Positions 43,906-55,291 of a DNA stretch of 64,000 bases are shown here, one piece after another (the stretch's first letter is position 1; the number at the start of each line of letters is the position of its first letter). A program made the translations under genes and the position numbers. Under the pieces are notes generated by a model, which was not told where the DNA came from, made no database searches, and saw only the letters and a list, made by a program, of their open reading frames with translations. The stretch covers positions 3,946,001 through 4,010,000 of the forward strand of contig NZ_CP050954.1 of assembly GCF_012273015.1 (NCBI RefSeq), in the 5' to 3' direction. Origin of the DNA: Hymenobacter sp. BT18. Its GTDB lineage: Bacteria > Bacteroidota > Bacteroidia > Cytophagales > Hymenobacteraceae.

Positions 43906-44460
43906 ATGGAACTGCTTTCCCTCGGCGGCCTCGTGCCCGACGCCATCCCCCGCCTCGAAACCCCCGACTTACTGCTGCGTGCGCCCCGGCCCGAAGATCT
44001 GGCTGAAGCGGCAGCGCTGCACCAGGACCCGGCCTTCTACCGCTACCTCGGCGGCAACCCCAACGACGAAGAAACCGTGTGGCGACGCATGCTCTCCCAT
44101 CTTGGCCATTGGGTGATACTGGGCTACGGCTCCTGGGCCTTGGAGGAAAAAGCCACCGGCCGCTACGTCGGCACCGTGGGCTTCTTCGATGTGCAGCGCG
44201 ACCTGACACCTTCTATCAAGGGCACGCCCGAAGCCGGCTGGGTACTGGCACCCCGGCTGCACGGCCGCGGGTACGCCAGCCAGGCGCTCACCGCTGCCCA
44301 CGCCTGGGCCGATGCGCACTTCCCCTCTCCGCGCACCACCTGCATCATCGACCCCGACAACGAGGCTTCCCTACGCCTGGCGCGTAAGTTTGGCTACCAG
44401 GAATTTGCCCGCCCGCTTTACCACAACAAGCCCATAGTGCTCCTGGAGCGGTTTCGGTAG
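43906..44460 (+). CDS. GNAT-family N-acetyltransferase (RimJ/RimL-like)
   Basis: A 184-residue GNAT protein. RLETPDLLLRAPRPEDLAEAA (residues about 20-40) is the typical RimJ/RimL-like entry, AGWVLAPRLHGRGYASQAL holds the acetyl-CoA pyrophosphate loop (R-x-x-G-x-A variant GRGYAS), and IIDPDNEASLRLARKFGYQE closes the fold. The substrate may be a protein N terminus or a small amine. The start is fixed by MELLSLGG and a TACTTTG promoter-like stretch ending 5 bp before the ATG. A bidirectional terminator separates it from katG. Confidence 0.85.
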   Translation: MELLSLGGLVPDAIPRLETPDLLLRAPRPEDLAEAAALHQDPAFYRYLGGNPNDEETVWRRMLSHLGHWVILGYGSWALEEKATGRYVGTVGFFDVQRDLTPSIKGTPEAGWVLAPRLHGRGYASQALTAAHAWADAHFPSPRTTCIIDPDNEASLRLARKFGYQEFARPLYHNKPIVLLERFR

Positions 44461-44504
44461 CTACCTGCCAGCTGGCTTCTGCGGTGGCTTAGTCAAGCCC
44501 AAGA

Positions 44505-44536
44505 AAAAAGGTGGCCCCACATGAGGCCACCTTTTT
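44505..44536. terminator. Bidirectional intrinsic terminator
   Basis: AAAAAGGTGGCC (44505-44516) and GGCCACCTTTTT (44525-44536) form a perfect 12-bp stem with an 8-nt loop. A and T runs at the two ends let it stop transcription of both the acetyltransferase and the convergent katG. Confidence 0.9.
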
Positions 44537-44572
44537 CACTGCTAAAATGACGCGGAAGCGCCCGAGCAGGCT

Positions 44573-47105
<2,533 letters not shown>

Positions 47106-47145
47106 AAAAAAAAGACAGGCAGCGACTACTGAAAGTCCCTGCCTG
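47106..47145 (-). terminator. Intrinsic terminator of the TlpA-like gene
   Basis: CAGGCAG-C-GAC (47116-47126) pairs with GTC-C-CTGCCTG (47135-47145), with one C-C mismatch. A run of eight A (47106-47113) gives a U-run on the minus strand. Confidence 0.75.
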
Positions 47146-47169
47146 CCCTATGGGAAGCGCCCGTAAACC

Positions 47170-48510
47170 TTACTCCGCCAGCAGCTGGTCGATGGTTTTG
47201 TTGAAGTCGGCTTTTTCCTGCTCGTAGTACTTGCCGGTACCGGGGCCGGAGTATCCCGTATGAATCTTGCGCACCTCGCCTTTCTTGTCTAGGAAGATGG
47301 TGGTGGGGAAAGCCAGCACCTTGGCCAGCTGCGGCAGGGACTTGCTGGCTTCGGCCGCCGAGGCCTGGCCCGCCACGGCAATATCGTAGCCGATGTTCAT
47401 GCGCTCCTTCATCTTCAGCAGCTTCTGGGACGCCACTTTCTGGTCGGCGGTGCGCTCGTAGCCCAGCCCAATGATTTCGACCCCGCGCTGCTTGTTCTTC
47501 TCGTACCAGGGGGCCAGGAAGTTGGTTTCATCCATGCAGTTGGGGCACCAGGAGCCCAGAATCTGCACCACCACCACTTTGCCCGTGTACTTGGGGTCGG
47601 TGGGGGAGATGCTGCCGCCTTCGTAGATGTTGGGGAACTTGAAGTCGAGGCGCTTCTGGCCGGGTTTCATGCCGGTCAGGGCGTTGGCGTCGGGTAGCTT
47701 GGCGTTTGGGTCGGGCGTGGCGGTCCAGGTTTCGTGGCCTTTCTTGCCGGAGTAGAACTCGCCGAATAGAGTATTAGGGGCGTAGTCTTTCGTAATGTCG
47801 ATGGGTTCTTTCGGGCCGTTGTGCGCCGTGAAGAGGAAGCCGTGGCTGCCATCGAACGTGCTGAGTTTTAGATTAGCGCCATCCACTTGCCCGGCCAGGT
47901 AACGGTAGTCACCAGTCGTGGTCAGGAAAGTGCCGGTTACGTCCGAACCAGTCTGCTTGAAGATGCCGACTGCCGGATAGGTTTCTCCGTCGTCGCCCTT
48001 GAAAGTCACTTTCCAGGTGCCATCAAACGAGAGCGGCTTGCTGGCCGCAGCTACGGGAAACAGCTTCTGTGCTCCTTTGGTAGCCGTAAACGCCACCCGA
48101 TATGGCTCCTTGCCGTCGTACTTCACCCAGGCGCCTTTCAGCTTGTCGGCCCCGTCCTGGCGAACCACCAGCGCGGCATCAAACACGCCCATGCGGATGG
48201 TGGTGGAGTCGCCGGCTGAGCTAATTTCGTCCAGCTTCAGGCGCTCCTCGCCGTTGCGCAGCGTTACCACGGGCTTGCCGCCCTGCTGGCTTACTTCAAA
48301 CAAAAACGGAATTTCCTGCCCTTGCGCTGAAAGTACGCCCCGCCACTTGCCGGCCGTGAGCTGGGGCGCCGCGCCCGTGCCCGCCGAAGCGGCGGCAGGT
48401 GGAGTAGCGGTGGTTTCGGTGGTGGTAGTAGAATTGGACTGGCAGGCTACCGCGGCCAGCGCGAGTCCGGCCCCGGTTACAGCCTTGCGAAACGAAAAGG
48501 CGACGGGCAT
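47170..48510 (-). CDS. TlpA-family thioredoxin-like lipoprotein
   Basis: A 446-residue lipoprotein (signal ending LALAAVACQSN). After a Thr/Ala-rich linker comes a long N-terminal region (residues about 50-270) of beta-rich repeats (LTAGKWRGVLSAQGQEIPFL, SFDGTWKVTFKGDDGETYPA), then a C-terminal thioredoxin fold with the redox motif GSWCPNCMDETNFL and cis-Pro loop FPTTIFLDKKGEVRKIHTGY. Such proteins reduce disulfides in periplasmic or surface partners, for example in cytochrome c maturation. It is divergent from aconitase, with which it shares a 184-bp gap. Partner unknown. Confidence 0.88.
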   Translation of the reverse strand: MPVAFSFRKAVTGAGLALAAVACQSNSTTTTETTATPPAAASAGTGAAPQLTAGKWRGVLSAQGQEIPFLFEVSQQGGKPVVTLRNGEERLKLDEISSAGDSTTIRMGVFDAALVVRQDGADKLKGAWVKYDGKEPYRVAFTATKGAQKLFPVAAASKPLSFDGTWKVTFKGDDGETYPAVGIFKQTGSDVTGTFLTTTGDYRYLAGQVDGANLKLSTFDGSHGFLFTAHNGPKEPIDITKDYAPNTLFGEFYSGKKGHETWTATPDPNAKLPDANALTGMKPGQKRLDFKFPNIYEGGSISPTDPKYTGKVVVVQILGSWCPNCMDETNFLAPWYEKNKQRGVEIIGLGYERTADQKVASQKLLKMKERMNIGYDIAVAGQASAAEASKSLPQLAKVLAFPTTIFLDKKGEVRKIHTGYSGPGTGKYYEQEKADFNKTIDQLLAE

Positions 48511-48611
48511 AGTGAAAGAGGTTATTTGTTCGGGGCTAAACTACGGAGTAGGGTTGATAGTTTAAGGAATACGCCCTTGCCTGGCCAAAACGGCGGCCAA
48601 ATGCCAAAATA

Positions 48612-48643
48612 TTGGGCTGCGCAACGGGCGGTACCTATATTTG
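48612..48643 (+). promoter_or_regulatory. Promoter of the aconitase gene
   Basis: TTG (48612-48614) is followed after 21 bp by TATATTTG (48636-48643), an exact TAnnTTTG. The ATG of aconitase lies 51 bp downstream. Confidence 0.65.
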
Positions 48644-48694
48644 CGTACCTGTCTCTGATAGGCACGTTCTCTCCATCTTTTTCCCTTTCGCATT

Positions 48695-50989
48695 ATGGCG
48701 TTTGACTTAGAAATGATCAAGGCCGTGTACGCCGGTATGGGCTCCCGCATCGAAGCGGCCCGTACTGCCGTCGGTCGTCCGCTCACCCTCACGGAAAAAA
48801 TCCTGTACGCTCACCTGTACGGCGGCACTGTTTCGCAGGCGTTTGAGCGGGGCGTTTCCTACGTCGATTTCGCCCCCGACCGGGTAGCTATGCAGGATGC
48901 CACGGCCCAGATGGCGCTGCTCCAGTTCATGCAGGCCGGTAAGCCCCAGGTGGCCGTGCCCAGCACCGTGCACTGTGACCACCTCATTCAGGCCAAAGAA
49001 GGCGCCGACGAGGATTTGGCCATTGCCAACGCCGAAAACAAAGAAGTATACGATTTCCTGGCTTCGGTCTCCAATAAATACGGCATCGGCTTCTGGAAGC
49101 CCGGTGCCGGTATCATTCACCAAGTAGTGCTCGAAAACTACGCCTTCCCCGGCGGTATGATGATCGGCACGGACTCGCACACCCCCAACGCGGGCGGCCT
49201 CGGCATGATTGCCATTGGCGTAGGTGGCGCCGACGCCGTAGACGTGATGTCGGGCATGGCCTGGGAGCTGAAGTTCCCCAAGGTTATTGGTGTGAAGCTC
49301 ACCGGCAAGCTGTCGGGCTGGGCTTCGGCCAAAGACGTTATCCTGAAAGTAGCGGGCATCCTGACCGTGAAAGGCGGTACGGGTGCTATCGTGGAGTACT
49401 TCGGTGAAGGCGCCAACAACCTGTCGGCTACTGGCAAAGGCACCATCTGCAACATGGGCGCTGAAATTGGGGCAACGACCTCGGTGTTCAGCTACGATGA
49501 GAAAATGGGCGACTACCTGCGTGGCACCGGCCGCGCCGAAATTGCCGATGCCGCCGCCGCCGTAGCCGCGCACCTGCGCGCCGATGATGAGGTGTACGCC
49601 AACCCCGCCAACTTCTACGACCAGCTCATCGAAATCAACCTTTCCGAGCTGGAGCCCTACGTCAACGGCCCCTTCACCCCGGATGCTGCCTGGCCAATCT
49701 CGCAGTTTGCCGCGGCCGTGAAAGAGCACAACTGGCCCGCCAAGCTGGAAGTCGGCCTCATTGGCTCCTGCACCAACTCTTCCTACGAAGACATTACCCG
49801 CGCCGCCAGCATTGCCAAGCAAGCCGCCGACAAAGGCCTGACGGTGCAGGCCGAGTACACCGTAACGCCCGGCTCGGAGCTGGTGCGCTACACCGTGGAG
49901 CGCGACGGACTGCTCGACACTTTCGCTCAGATGGGCGGCGTGGTGCTGGCCAACGCCTGCGGACCGTGCATCGGGCAGTGGGCCCGCCACATGGACGACA
50001 TGAAGCGCCCCAACTCCATCATCACGAGCTTCAACCGCAACTTCGCCAAGCGCAACGATGGCAACCCGAACACCCACGCTTTCGTGGCCTCGCCCGAAAT
50101 CGTGACGGCCTTTGCCATTGCCGGCGACCTGACCTTCAACCCCCTCACCGATACGCTGACCACCAAAGACGGCCAGCAGGTGCGCTTCGACGAGCCCCAG
50201 GGCATTGAGCTGCCCCCCCGCGGCTTCGATGTGGAAGATGCCGGCTATCAGGCGCCCGCCGAAGATGGCTCGGGTGTACAAGTGCTGGTAGCGCCTACTT
50301 CCGACCGTTTGCAGCTGCTGGAAGGCTTCAAGCCCTGGGAAGGCACCGACCTGCACGGCCTGCGCCTGCTCATCAAAGCCCAGGGCAAGTGCACCACCGA
50401 CCACATTTCGATGGCCGGCCCCTGGCTGAAATACCGCGGCCACCTCGACAACATCTCCAACAACATGCTCATCGGGGCCACCAACGCCTTCAACGGCGAG
50501 ACGAACTCGGTGAAGGATGCCCTGACCTCGGGCACGCCCTATGGCGCCGTGCCGCAGGTAGCCCGCAACTACAAGGCCCAGGGCATCGGGTCGATTGTGG
50601 TAGGGGATGAAAACTACGGGGAAGGCTCCTCGCGCGAACACGCGGCTATGGAGCCCCGCCACCTGGGTGTGCGCGCCGTGCTGGTGAAGTCGTTTGCCCG
50701 TATCCACGAAACCAACCTCAAGAAGCAGGGCATGCTGGCGCTGACCTTCGCCAACAAGGCCGACTACGACCTGATTGAGGAGGACGATACCATCGACATC
50801 CTCGGCCTGACTACGTTCACGCCCGGTCAGCCCCTGCAGATCCGCCTGCACCACGCCGACGGCGACACGGACCTCATCACGGTGAACCACACCTACAATG
50901 AAGGCCAGATCGAATGGTTCAAAGCCGGCTCGGCCCTGAACCTGATTCGTCTGAAAGAGTCCGGCGAAGCACAGTTGTCGCAGAAGTAA
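48695..50989 (+). CDS. Aconitate hydratase (mitochondrial-type)
   Basis: A 764-residue [4Fe-4S] enzyme of the TCA cycle that interconverts citrate and isocitrate. Cluster ligands are a Cys in [17 protein letters not shown] and two in [16 protein letters not shown]. Substrate-binding segments include [32 protein letters not shown] and, in the swivelling C-terminal domain, [20 protein letters not shown]. Its length and the order of motifs fit the mitochondrial-type aconitase found in Bacteroidota rather than AcnA or AcnB of E. coli. It is monocistronic: own promoter upstream and a terminator after the stop. Confidence 0.96.
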   Translation: MAFDLEMIKAVYAGMGSRIEAARTAVGRPLTLTEKILYAHLYGGTVSQAFERGVSYVDFAPDRVAMQDATAQMALLQFMQAGKPQVAVPSTVHCDHLIQAKEGADEDLAIANAENKEVYDFLASVSNKYGIGFWKPGAGIIHQVVLENYAFPGGMMIGTDSHTPNAGGLGMIAIGVGGADAVDVMSGMAWELKFPKVIGVKLTGKLSGWASAKDVILKVAGILTVKGGTGAIVEYFGEGANNLSATGKGTICNMGAEIGATTSVFSYDEKMGDYLRGTGRAEIADAAAAVAAHLRADDEVYANPANFYDQLIEINLSELEPYVNGPFTPDAAWPISQFAAAVKEHNWPAKLEVGLIGSCTNSSYEDITRAASIAKQAADKGLTVQAEYTVTPGSELVRYTVERDGLLDTFAQMGGVVLANACGPCIGQWARHMDDMKRPNSIITSFNRNFAKRNDGNPNTHAFVASPEIVTAFAIAGDLTFNPLTDTLTTKDGQQVRFDEPQGIELPPRGFDVEDAGYQAPAEDGSGVQVLVAPTSDRLQLLEGFKPWEGTDLHGLRLLIKAQGKCTTDHISMAGPWLKYRGHLDNISNNMLIGATNAFNGETNSVKDALTSGTPYGAVPQVARNYKAQGIGSIVVGDENYGEGSSREHAAMEPRHLGVRAVLVKSFARIHETNLKKQGMLALTFANKADYDLIEEDDTIDILGLTTFTPGQPLQIRLHHADGDTDLITVNHTYNEGQIEWFKAGSALNLIRLKESGEAQLSQK

Positions 50990-51014
50990 TTGCTGCTAGC
51001 TTCGGCTGATGCAT

Positions 51015-51055
51015 AGAAACGGCCGCTTCTCCGGTAGGGGAGGCGGCCGTTTTCT
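51015..51055 (+). terminator. Intrinsic terminator after aconitase
   Basis: AGAAACGGCCGC (51015-51026) pairs with GCGGCCGTTTTCT (51043-51055), with one extra T. It is 25 bp after the stop codon and T-rich in its 3' arm. Confidence 0.75.
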
Positions 51056-51149
51056 GTGGGCAGATGCTACTATATAATTGCTCTACTGGTTAGGCCTGTA
51101 GTAACAGAATAGGTGCGCCCATCCAAAACTACCCGTCAAATACCCACGA

Positions 51150-52118
51150 ATGGCCTTTCTCCGCGTTTCCCACCTCAGCTTGCACGAAGCCACCCACCAG
51201 GCCCTCACCAACGTGAGCTTCTCGCTAGGGGAGGGCCGGCGGCTGGCGGTAGCCGGCGAAACGGGGGCCGGTAAAAGTACCCTGCTGCAAAGTATTGCCG
51301 GCCTGATTCAGCCCACCGGAGGAGAAATATGGCTGGAGGAACGCCGCGTAAAAGGCCCCCAGGAGCAATTGATGCCCGGCCACCCTGGCGTAGCCTACCT
51401 GTCTCAGCACTCCGAGCTGCCGAAGTTTCTGCGGGTAGAGCAGGTGCTGCGCTATGCCAGCACGTTGCCCGCTCCAGAGGCTGGGGCTTTGTATCAGTTG
51501 TGTCGCATCGACCACCTGCTGCTGCGCCGCACCGACCAGGTTTCGGGCGGGGAGCGGCAGCGCATTGCCCTGGCCCGCCTGCTGCTGGCCCGTCCGCGCC
51601 TACTGCTGCTGGATGAGCCTTTCTCCAACCTCGACCGGGGCCACAAGCAGCTGCTCCAGGCTGTATTGCACGACGTCACCACCCAGCTGGGCCTCACCAC
51701 CCTTCTCGTTTCCCACGACCCACAGGATACCTTGTCCTGGGCCGATGAGCTGCTGGTACTGGAAAAAGGTGTGTTGGTACAGCAGGCTGCCCCCGAAACT
51801 ATTTACCGGCAGCCGGTGAGTGCGTACGTGGCGGGTCTTTTTGGGGAGTATAGCTTGCTTTCTGCCGCAGCTTCCCGCCGTCTTACGGGCGACCCAGGCC
51901 GGCGCAACCGACGGCTGCTGGTGCGGCCCGAGCAATTACAGCTGGCCGAGGTAGGAACGCCCGCACTAGTACAGGAAGTCCGGTTCTACGGCAGCTACTA
52001 CGAAGCGCAACTTACCCTGGCCGGGCAGCCCGTGCGGCTGCGCACCCCGCAGGCCGGCCTGCAAGCGGGCCAAACGGTGTCGGTAGCCCTGGCAGCTGGG
52101 GCAGCGTGGTACGTGTAG
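51150..52118 (+). CDS. ABC transporter ATP-binding protein with TOBE-like domain
   Basis: A 322-residue ATPase. Walker A is GETGAGKST (residues about 36-44), the signature is VSGGERQRIALARLLLA, Walker B is RLLLLDEPFSNLDR, and the switch His is in LLVSHDPQDTLSWADELLV. The C-terminal 85 residues (RRNRRLLVRPEQLQLAEV onward) look like a TOBE domain, as in PotA/CysA/FbpC importers of polyamines, sulfate or iron. No permease or binding protein is adjacent, so the transporter is encoded elsewhere or the ATPase is an orphan. It lies between the aconitase terminator and the VIT-domain gene. Confidence 0.87.
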   Translation: MAFLRVSHLSLHEATHQALTNVSFSLGEGRRLAVAGETGAGKSTLLQSIAGLIQPTGGEIWLEERRVKGPQEQLMPGHPGVAYLSQHSELPKFLRVEQVLRYASTLPAPEAGALYQLCRIDHLLLRRTDQVSGGERQRIALARLLLARPRLLLLDEPFSNLDRGHKQLLQAVLHDVTTQLGLTTLLVSHDPQDTLSWADELLVLEKGVLVQQAAPETIYRQPVSAYVAGLFGEYSLLSAAASRRLTGDPGRRNRRLLVRPEQLQLAEVGTPALVQEVRFYGSYYEAQLTLAGQPVRLRTPQAGLQAGQTVSVALAAGAAWYV

Positions 52119-52278
52119 TTCAAAGGAGGAGCAACGTACGTCGGCTACTATAGCGCAAAAAGGCTTTTCGAGCTTCGGAAGAAGTGCTGGTTTTTGATGC
52201 CAGCCTACTTATTACTGATTGCAAAACAGGTAATACAACTGCCTTCCTGGAAGGAAAGGGTATCTTTTTTAATTAAAC

Positions 52279-52310
52279 TTTGAAATGCAAAGTACTTTAT
52301 AATATGTTTG
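52279..52310 (+). promoter_or_regulatory. Strong promoter of the VIT-domain gene
   Basis: TTTG (52279-52282) is followed after 20 bp by TATGTTTG (52303-52310). Both elements match the Bacteroidota consensus exactly. The ATG is 34 bp downstream. A short palindrome CCTTCC-T-GGAAGG lies just upstream (52242-52254) and may be an operator. Confidence 0.75.
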
Positions 52311-52344
52311 TGACGTTCTGCCTTTTTATCTACCTGATCTGTAC

Positions 52345-55197
52345 ATGATGCGCTCTGTTCTGCAACCCCGGTGGCTATTTTTAGTGAATACATTACCAGT
52401 GCTGGTTCTACTGGCTCTGGGCTACGCCCAGTTTTCCCTGATTGAGAGCCTGCTGCCAATGAGCAGTGTGCGCACTTGGTGCTGGTTGGGTGGAAGCCTA
52501 GCGGGGCTAGGCCTGCTCACGCTAACCTACGCGGTGCGGCAGATGGTGCGTCGCCGCCCGGTAAGCCTGGGTTATTGTGTGGTGGGGTTGGTGACCACCA
52601 TACTATGGCTGCTGGTGGCCATGCAGCAGGATTGGGAGTTGATTCCCTCAGAAATTCCGCGCTGGCTGGTGCCCACGGATGTTTTACTCTACGCCTATAC
52701 CTTTCTGATGCCTACGCTGGCTCATGCGGTGTTTGTAGCCGTGGTACGCCTCACGCCCGCTAACCAACCTCAGTCGGCCTTACAGAACTTTGGCTTAGCC
52801 TTTTTGTCACCTATTCTGTGGGCATGTGCTGTCATATTTTTTTGGGCAGCATTAGGCCGCTGGGTGCCCATGGCGCTCGAACAAACACTGATGCGAATAG
52901 GCTTTGCGCTGGGCGCGGCCTGCTTCCTGTTTTTTCTGGTGCGCGCCGCTTACATCATGGGCCTACGCCGGCTAGAACATGGCCTGGGGTTGCACACGGG
53001 TTGGAAAGTGCTGGTTGGGCTGGTGATGCCCGTCCTGGGTTTGTTGCTAAACTCCGGTATCCTGCTAGGAAGCTGGACGTGGAAAGAAAGCGGCCTTTTC
53101 GGCAATTTCAACAGCTTCTCGTTTTATGCGCTGGCCGTGCTCAACGGCATTTTTGTGAGCTTGCCCCCCTCACCACGTCGGGGCTGGCAACTGCTGCTTA
53201 TGCTGGGGCGGAGCATTCTGCTGGCGTATACGCTTTATTTCTTTCTGGTATTTCTGCCGTTTCTGCCGCTGGCGCTGCCAGCGGTGCTCCTCTTCGGTTT
53301 GGGGCTGTTCATGCTCACACCCTTACTGCTCTTGGTGGTACATGTACAGGCACTTTCCCTCGATTGGCAAACGCTACGCCCCATTACCCCGCGCGCTACG
53401 CGTTTAGCCGTGTTGGTAGGGGGCGGGCTGGTGTTGCCGTTGGCTCTCACGCTGTACTACCTGCATGAGCGGCACACGTTGCATCAAGCCCTCAGCTACC
53501 GGTACTCCCCCGATTATCAACTGCACCCCAGCCTTGATGAGCAGACGCTTGCCCGTACCCTGCAGCAGGTGCGCCGCAACAAAAACAACCAGGGCGGCCC
53601 GTGGGACTCCGGGCAAACGCCCTATCTCTCCCTCTACTTCAACTGGCTGGTGCTCGATAACCTGACGCTGTCGGAAACCAAGCTGGCGGACCTCGAACGA
53701 GTATTTATGAGCAAACCGGTAGCAGCGGAGGAGGTGCCTTTTACGCTACCCCCACCGCCTCCCTCATCGTTTCAGCCCGGCATCACCGACCTGACCACCC
53801 GCAGTAGCTATGATGCCCGGCAGCAAGCCTGGGTGAGCTGGGTGCACCTGCGCATAGCCAATGCCAACCCGCAGGAGCAGGATGGGGAATTTACGACAAC
53901 GCTGGAACTGCCCGCCGGCTGCTGGGTCAGCGACTATTACCTGGATATGAACGGGCGGCGTGAGCAAGGTATCCTAGCCGAAAAGAAAGCAGCTGCGTGG
54001 GTATATGCCCAGATCCGCAATGAGCGTCGGCAGCGCGACCCGGGCCTGCTCATGTACCAGAAGTCGGGCCAGCTAAGCCTGCACGTGTACCCGGTGGTGG
54101 GCGCGGCCGTGCGCACTACCGGCTTGCAGCTGCTGCACCGGGACCCTCTCACGCTGCGTATTGGCCAGCGGCGCGTGGTACTGGGCGACTCGGTAGCAAC
54201 CCCTCTGCAACCAACTGTGGTGGCAGCGCCGGGTGGGGCCGTGGCTTACGTAAGCCGGGCTGCCAAGCAGCGCCTACCGCTGGTGCGCCGCCAGCCCTAC
54301 TATCATTTCCTGCTCGATGTCTCGGCCCGGCAACAAACCGCGGCGGCTACCTATGCTAACCGCCTGCGTCAACACTATGGCTCGGCCGTGCTGAACAACC
54401 CACAAACCCGCTTTACGCTGGTCGATGCTTACAGCACGCCCGTAGCCGCAGGCCAAAACTGGCAGGCCGCTCTGCGCGCGCACCAAGGCCGGGGTGGTTT
54501 TTACCTCGATGGTGCTCTACGGCGCCTTCTTACGGATACTTACCTGCATCCTGCCGCCACGTATCCCGTACCGGTAATCGTAACAGACTCCCTGCAGCAT
54601 GCCATTCTCGGGCCTGATCTCGCCGATTTGCGGGCCGCGTACCCTGAGTCGGACGTGTTTTACGTGCTGGGTCCAGATGGCGAGCCTGAGCCGCATGCCT
54701 TAAGCCGGCGAAGTGCTCAGCCGCTGGATGTAGTGGATCAGATCCGGCCGGTGCGGGCTTGGCCCTCCGCCTTCCAGGCCCGCGCCTATCTCCCCGACGA
54801 TGGGGCCGGCGAACTGGTCCTGGCTAACCCGGCTGCACCATTAGACCCCGCACTGGCTTCGGCCAACCGCTGGCAAACGGGTTTGCTGCTGCACGGCTAT
54901 CAGCAATGGCAGGCCTTCCACCCCGAAATAGGGGAAAGCCAGCGGCGGCCTTTTGTGCAAGCCAGCTTCCGGGCCGGCATTCTTACACCCTTCACGGCGT
55001 ATCTGGCCCTCGAAAATCCTGCTCAGAAAGAAGCCCTGCGCCGCAAGCAGCAGCAAGTGCTGAACGCCGCCTCGGCCCTGGATCTGGAAGAAGATTCTGC
55101 CAATCCTACGGCAGTGCCCATCGACCACTACGCTGGACTTCTGGTAGTTGCTGCGGCCCTGCTGGCGCTGTGGCAGCTGCGCCGTACTGCAGGTTGA
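52345..55197 (+). CDS. VIT-domain multi-spanning membrane protein (exosortase-associated type)
   Basis: A 950-residue protein. The N-terminal third (residues 1-380) contains about ten membrane helices; a periplasmic part follows with the conserved stretch TPYLSLYFNWLVLDNLTLSE and a VIT-like beta domain (DGEFTTTLELPAGCWVSDYY, GILAEKKAAAWVYAQI). The C terminus is a single helix preceded by a short motif and followed by arginines (VPIDHYAGLLVVAAALLALW, then RRTAG), the layout of PEP-CTERM-like sorting signals. Bacteroidota have such VIT proteins linked to exosortases XrtN or XrtK (the latter with MSEP-CTERM proteins); which subgroup applies I cannot say. No exosortase gene lies in the window. 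Confidence 0.7.
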   Translation: MMRSVLQPRWLFLVNTLPVLVLLALGYAQFSLIESLLPMSSVRTWCWLGGSLAGLGLLTLTYAVRQMVRRRPVSLGYCVVGLVTTILWLLVAMQQDWELIPSEIPRWLVPTDVLLYAYTFLMPTLAHAVFVAVVRLTPANQPQSALQNFGLAFLSPILWACAVIFFWAALGRWVPMALEQTLMRIGFALGAACFLFFLVRAAYIMGLRRLEHGLGLHTGWKVLVGLVMPVLGLLLNSGILLGSWTWKESGLFGNFNSFSFYALAVLNGIFVSLPPSPRRGWQLLLMLGRSILLAYTLYFFLVFLPFLPLALPAVLLFGLGLFMLTPLLLLVVHVQALSLDWQTLRPITPRATRLAVLVGGGLVLPLALTLYYLHERHTLHQALSYRYSPDYQLHPSLDEQTLARTLQQVRRNKNNQGGPWDSGQTPYLSLYFNWLVLDNLTLSETKLADLERVFMSKPVAAEEVPFTLPPPPPSSFQPGITDLTTRSSYDARQQAWVSWVHLRIANANPQEQDGEFTTTLELPAGCWVSDYYLDMNGRREQGILAEKKAAAWVYAQIRNERRQRDPGLLMYQKSGQLSLHVYPVVGAAVRTTGLQLLHRDPLTLRIGQRRVVLGDSVATPLQPTVVAAPGGAVAYVSRAAKQRLPLVRRQPYYHFLLDVSARQQTAAATYANRLRQHYGSAVLNNPQTRFTLVDAYSTPVAAGQNWQAALRAHQGRGGFYLDGALRRLLTDTYLHPAATYPVPVIVTDSLQHAILGPDLADLRAAYPESDVFYVLGPDGEPEPHALSRRSAQPLDVVDQIRPVRAWPSAFQARAYLPDDGAGELVLANPAAPLDPALASANRWQTGLLLHGYQQWQAFHPEIGESQRRPFVQASFRAGILTPFTAYLALENPAQKEALRRKQQQVLNAASALDLEEDSANPTAVPIDHYAGLLVVAAALLALWQLRRTAG

Positions 55198-55251
55198 AGC
55201 CTGGCCGAGCGGGCTATAGCAAGCATGAGCCCGGCTGCTGAAGGATTACGC

Positions 55252-55259
55252 TAGTTTTG
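55252..55259 (+). promoter_or_regulatory. Promoter -7 box upstream of the TonB receptor-nadR pair
   Basis: TAGTTTTG matches TAnnTTTG exactly, 32 bp before the receptor ATG. No TTG at the usual distance upstream, so the -33 element is weak. I looked for a TPP riboswitch here and found none. Confidence 0.4.
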
Positions 55260-55291
55260 CGGGCATATAGCCGTGGCTCTACTCCTTCTAC

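Noticed and set aside
48707..50890. A 727-codon open frame antisense to aconitase, and similar long antisense frames over ftsI (7049-8920), sdhA (27991-29721) and ftsZ (19891-21162)
   Set aside because: They mirror highly conserved genes, carry no recognisable domains and are explained by codon bias in GC-rich DNA that keeps antisense frames open.
55198..55291. Possible TPP or NAD riboswitch upstream of the TonB receptor
   Set aside because: Neither the thi-box core nor any other riboswitch consensus that I know is present in the 94-bp gap.
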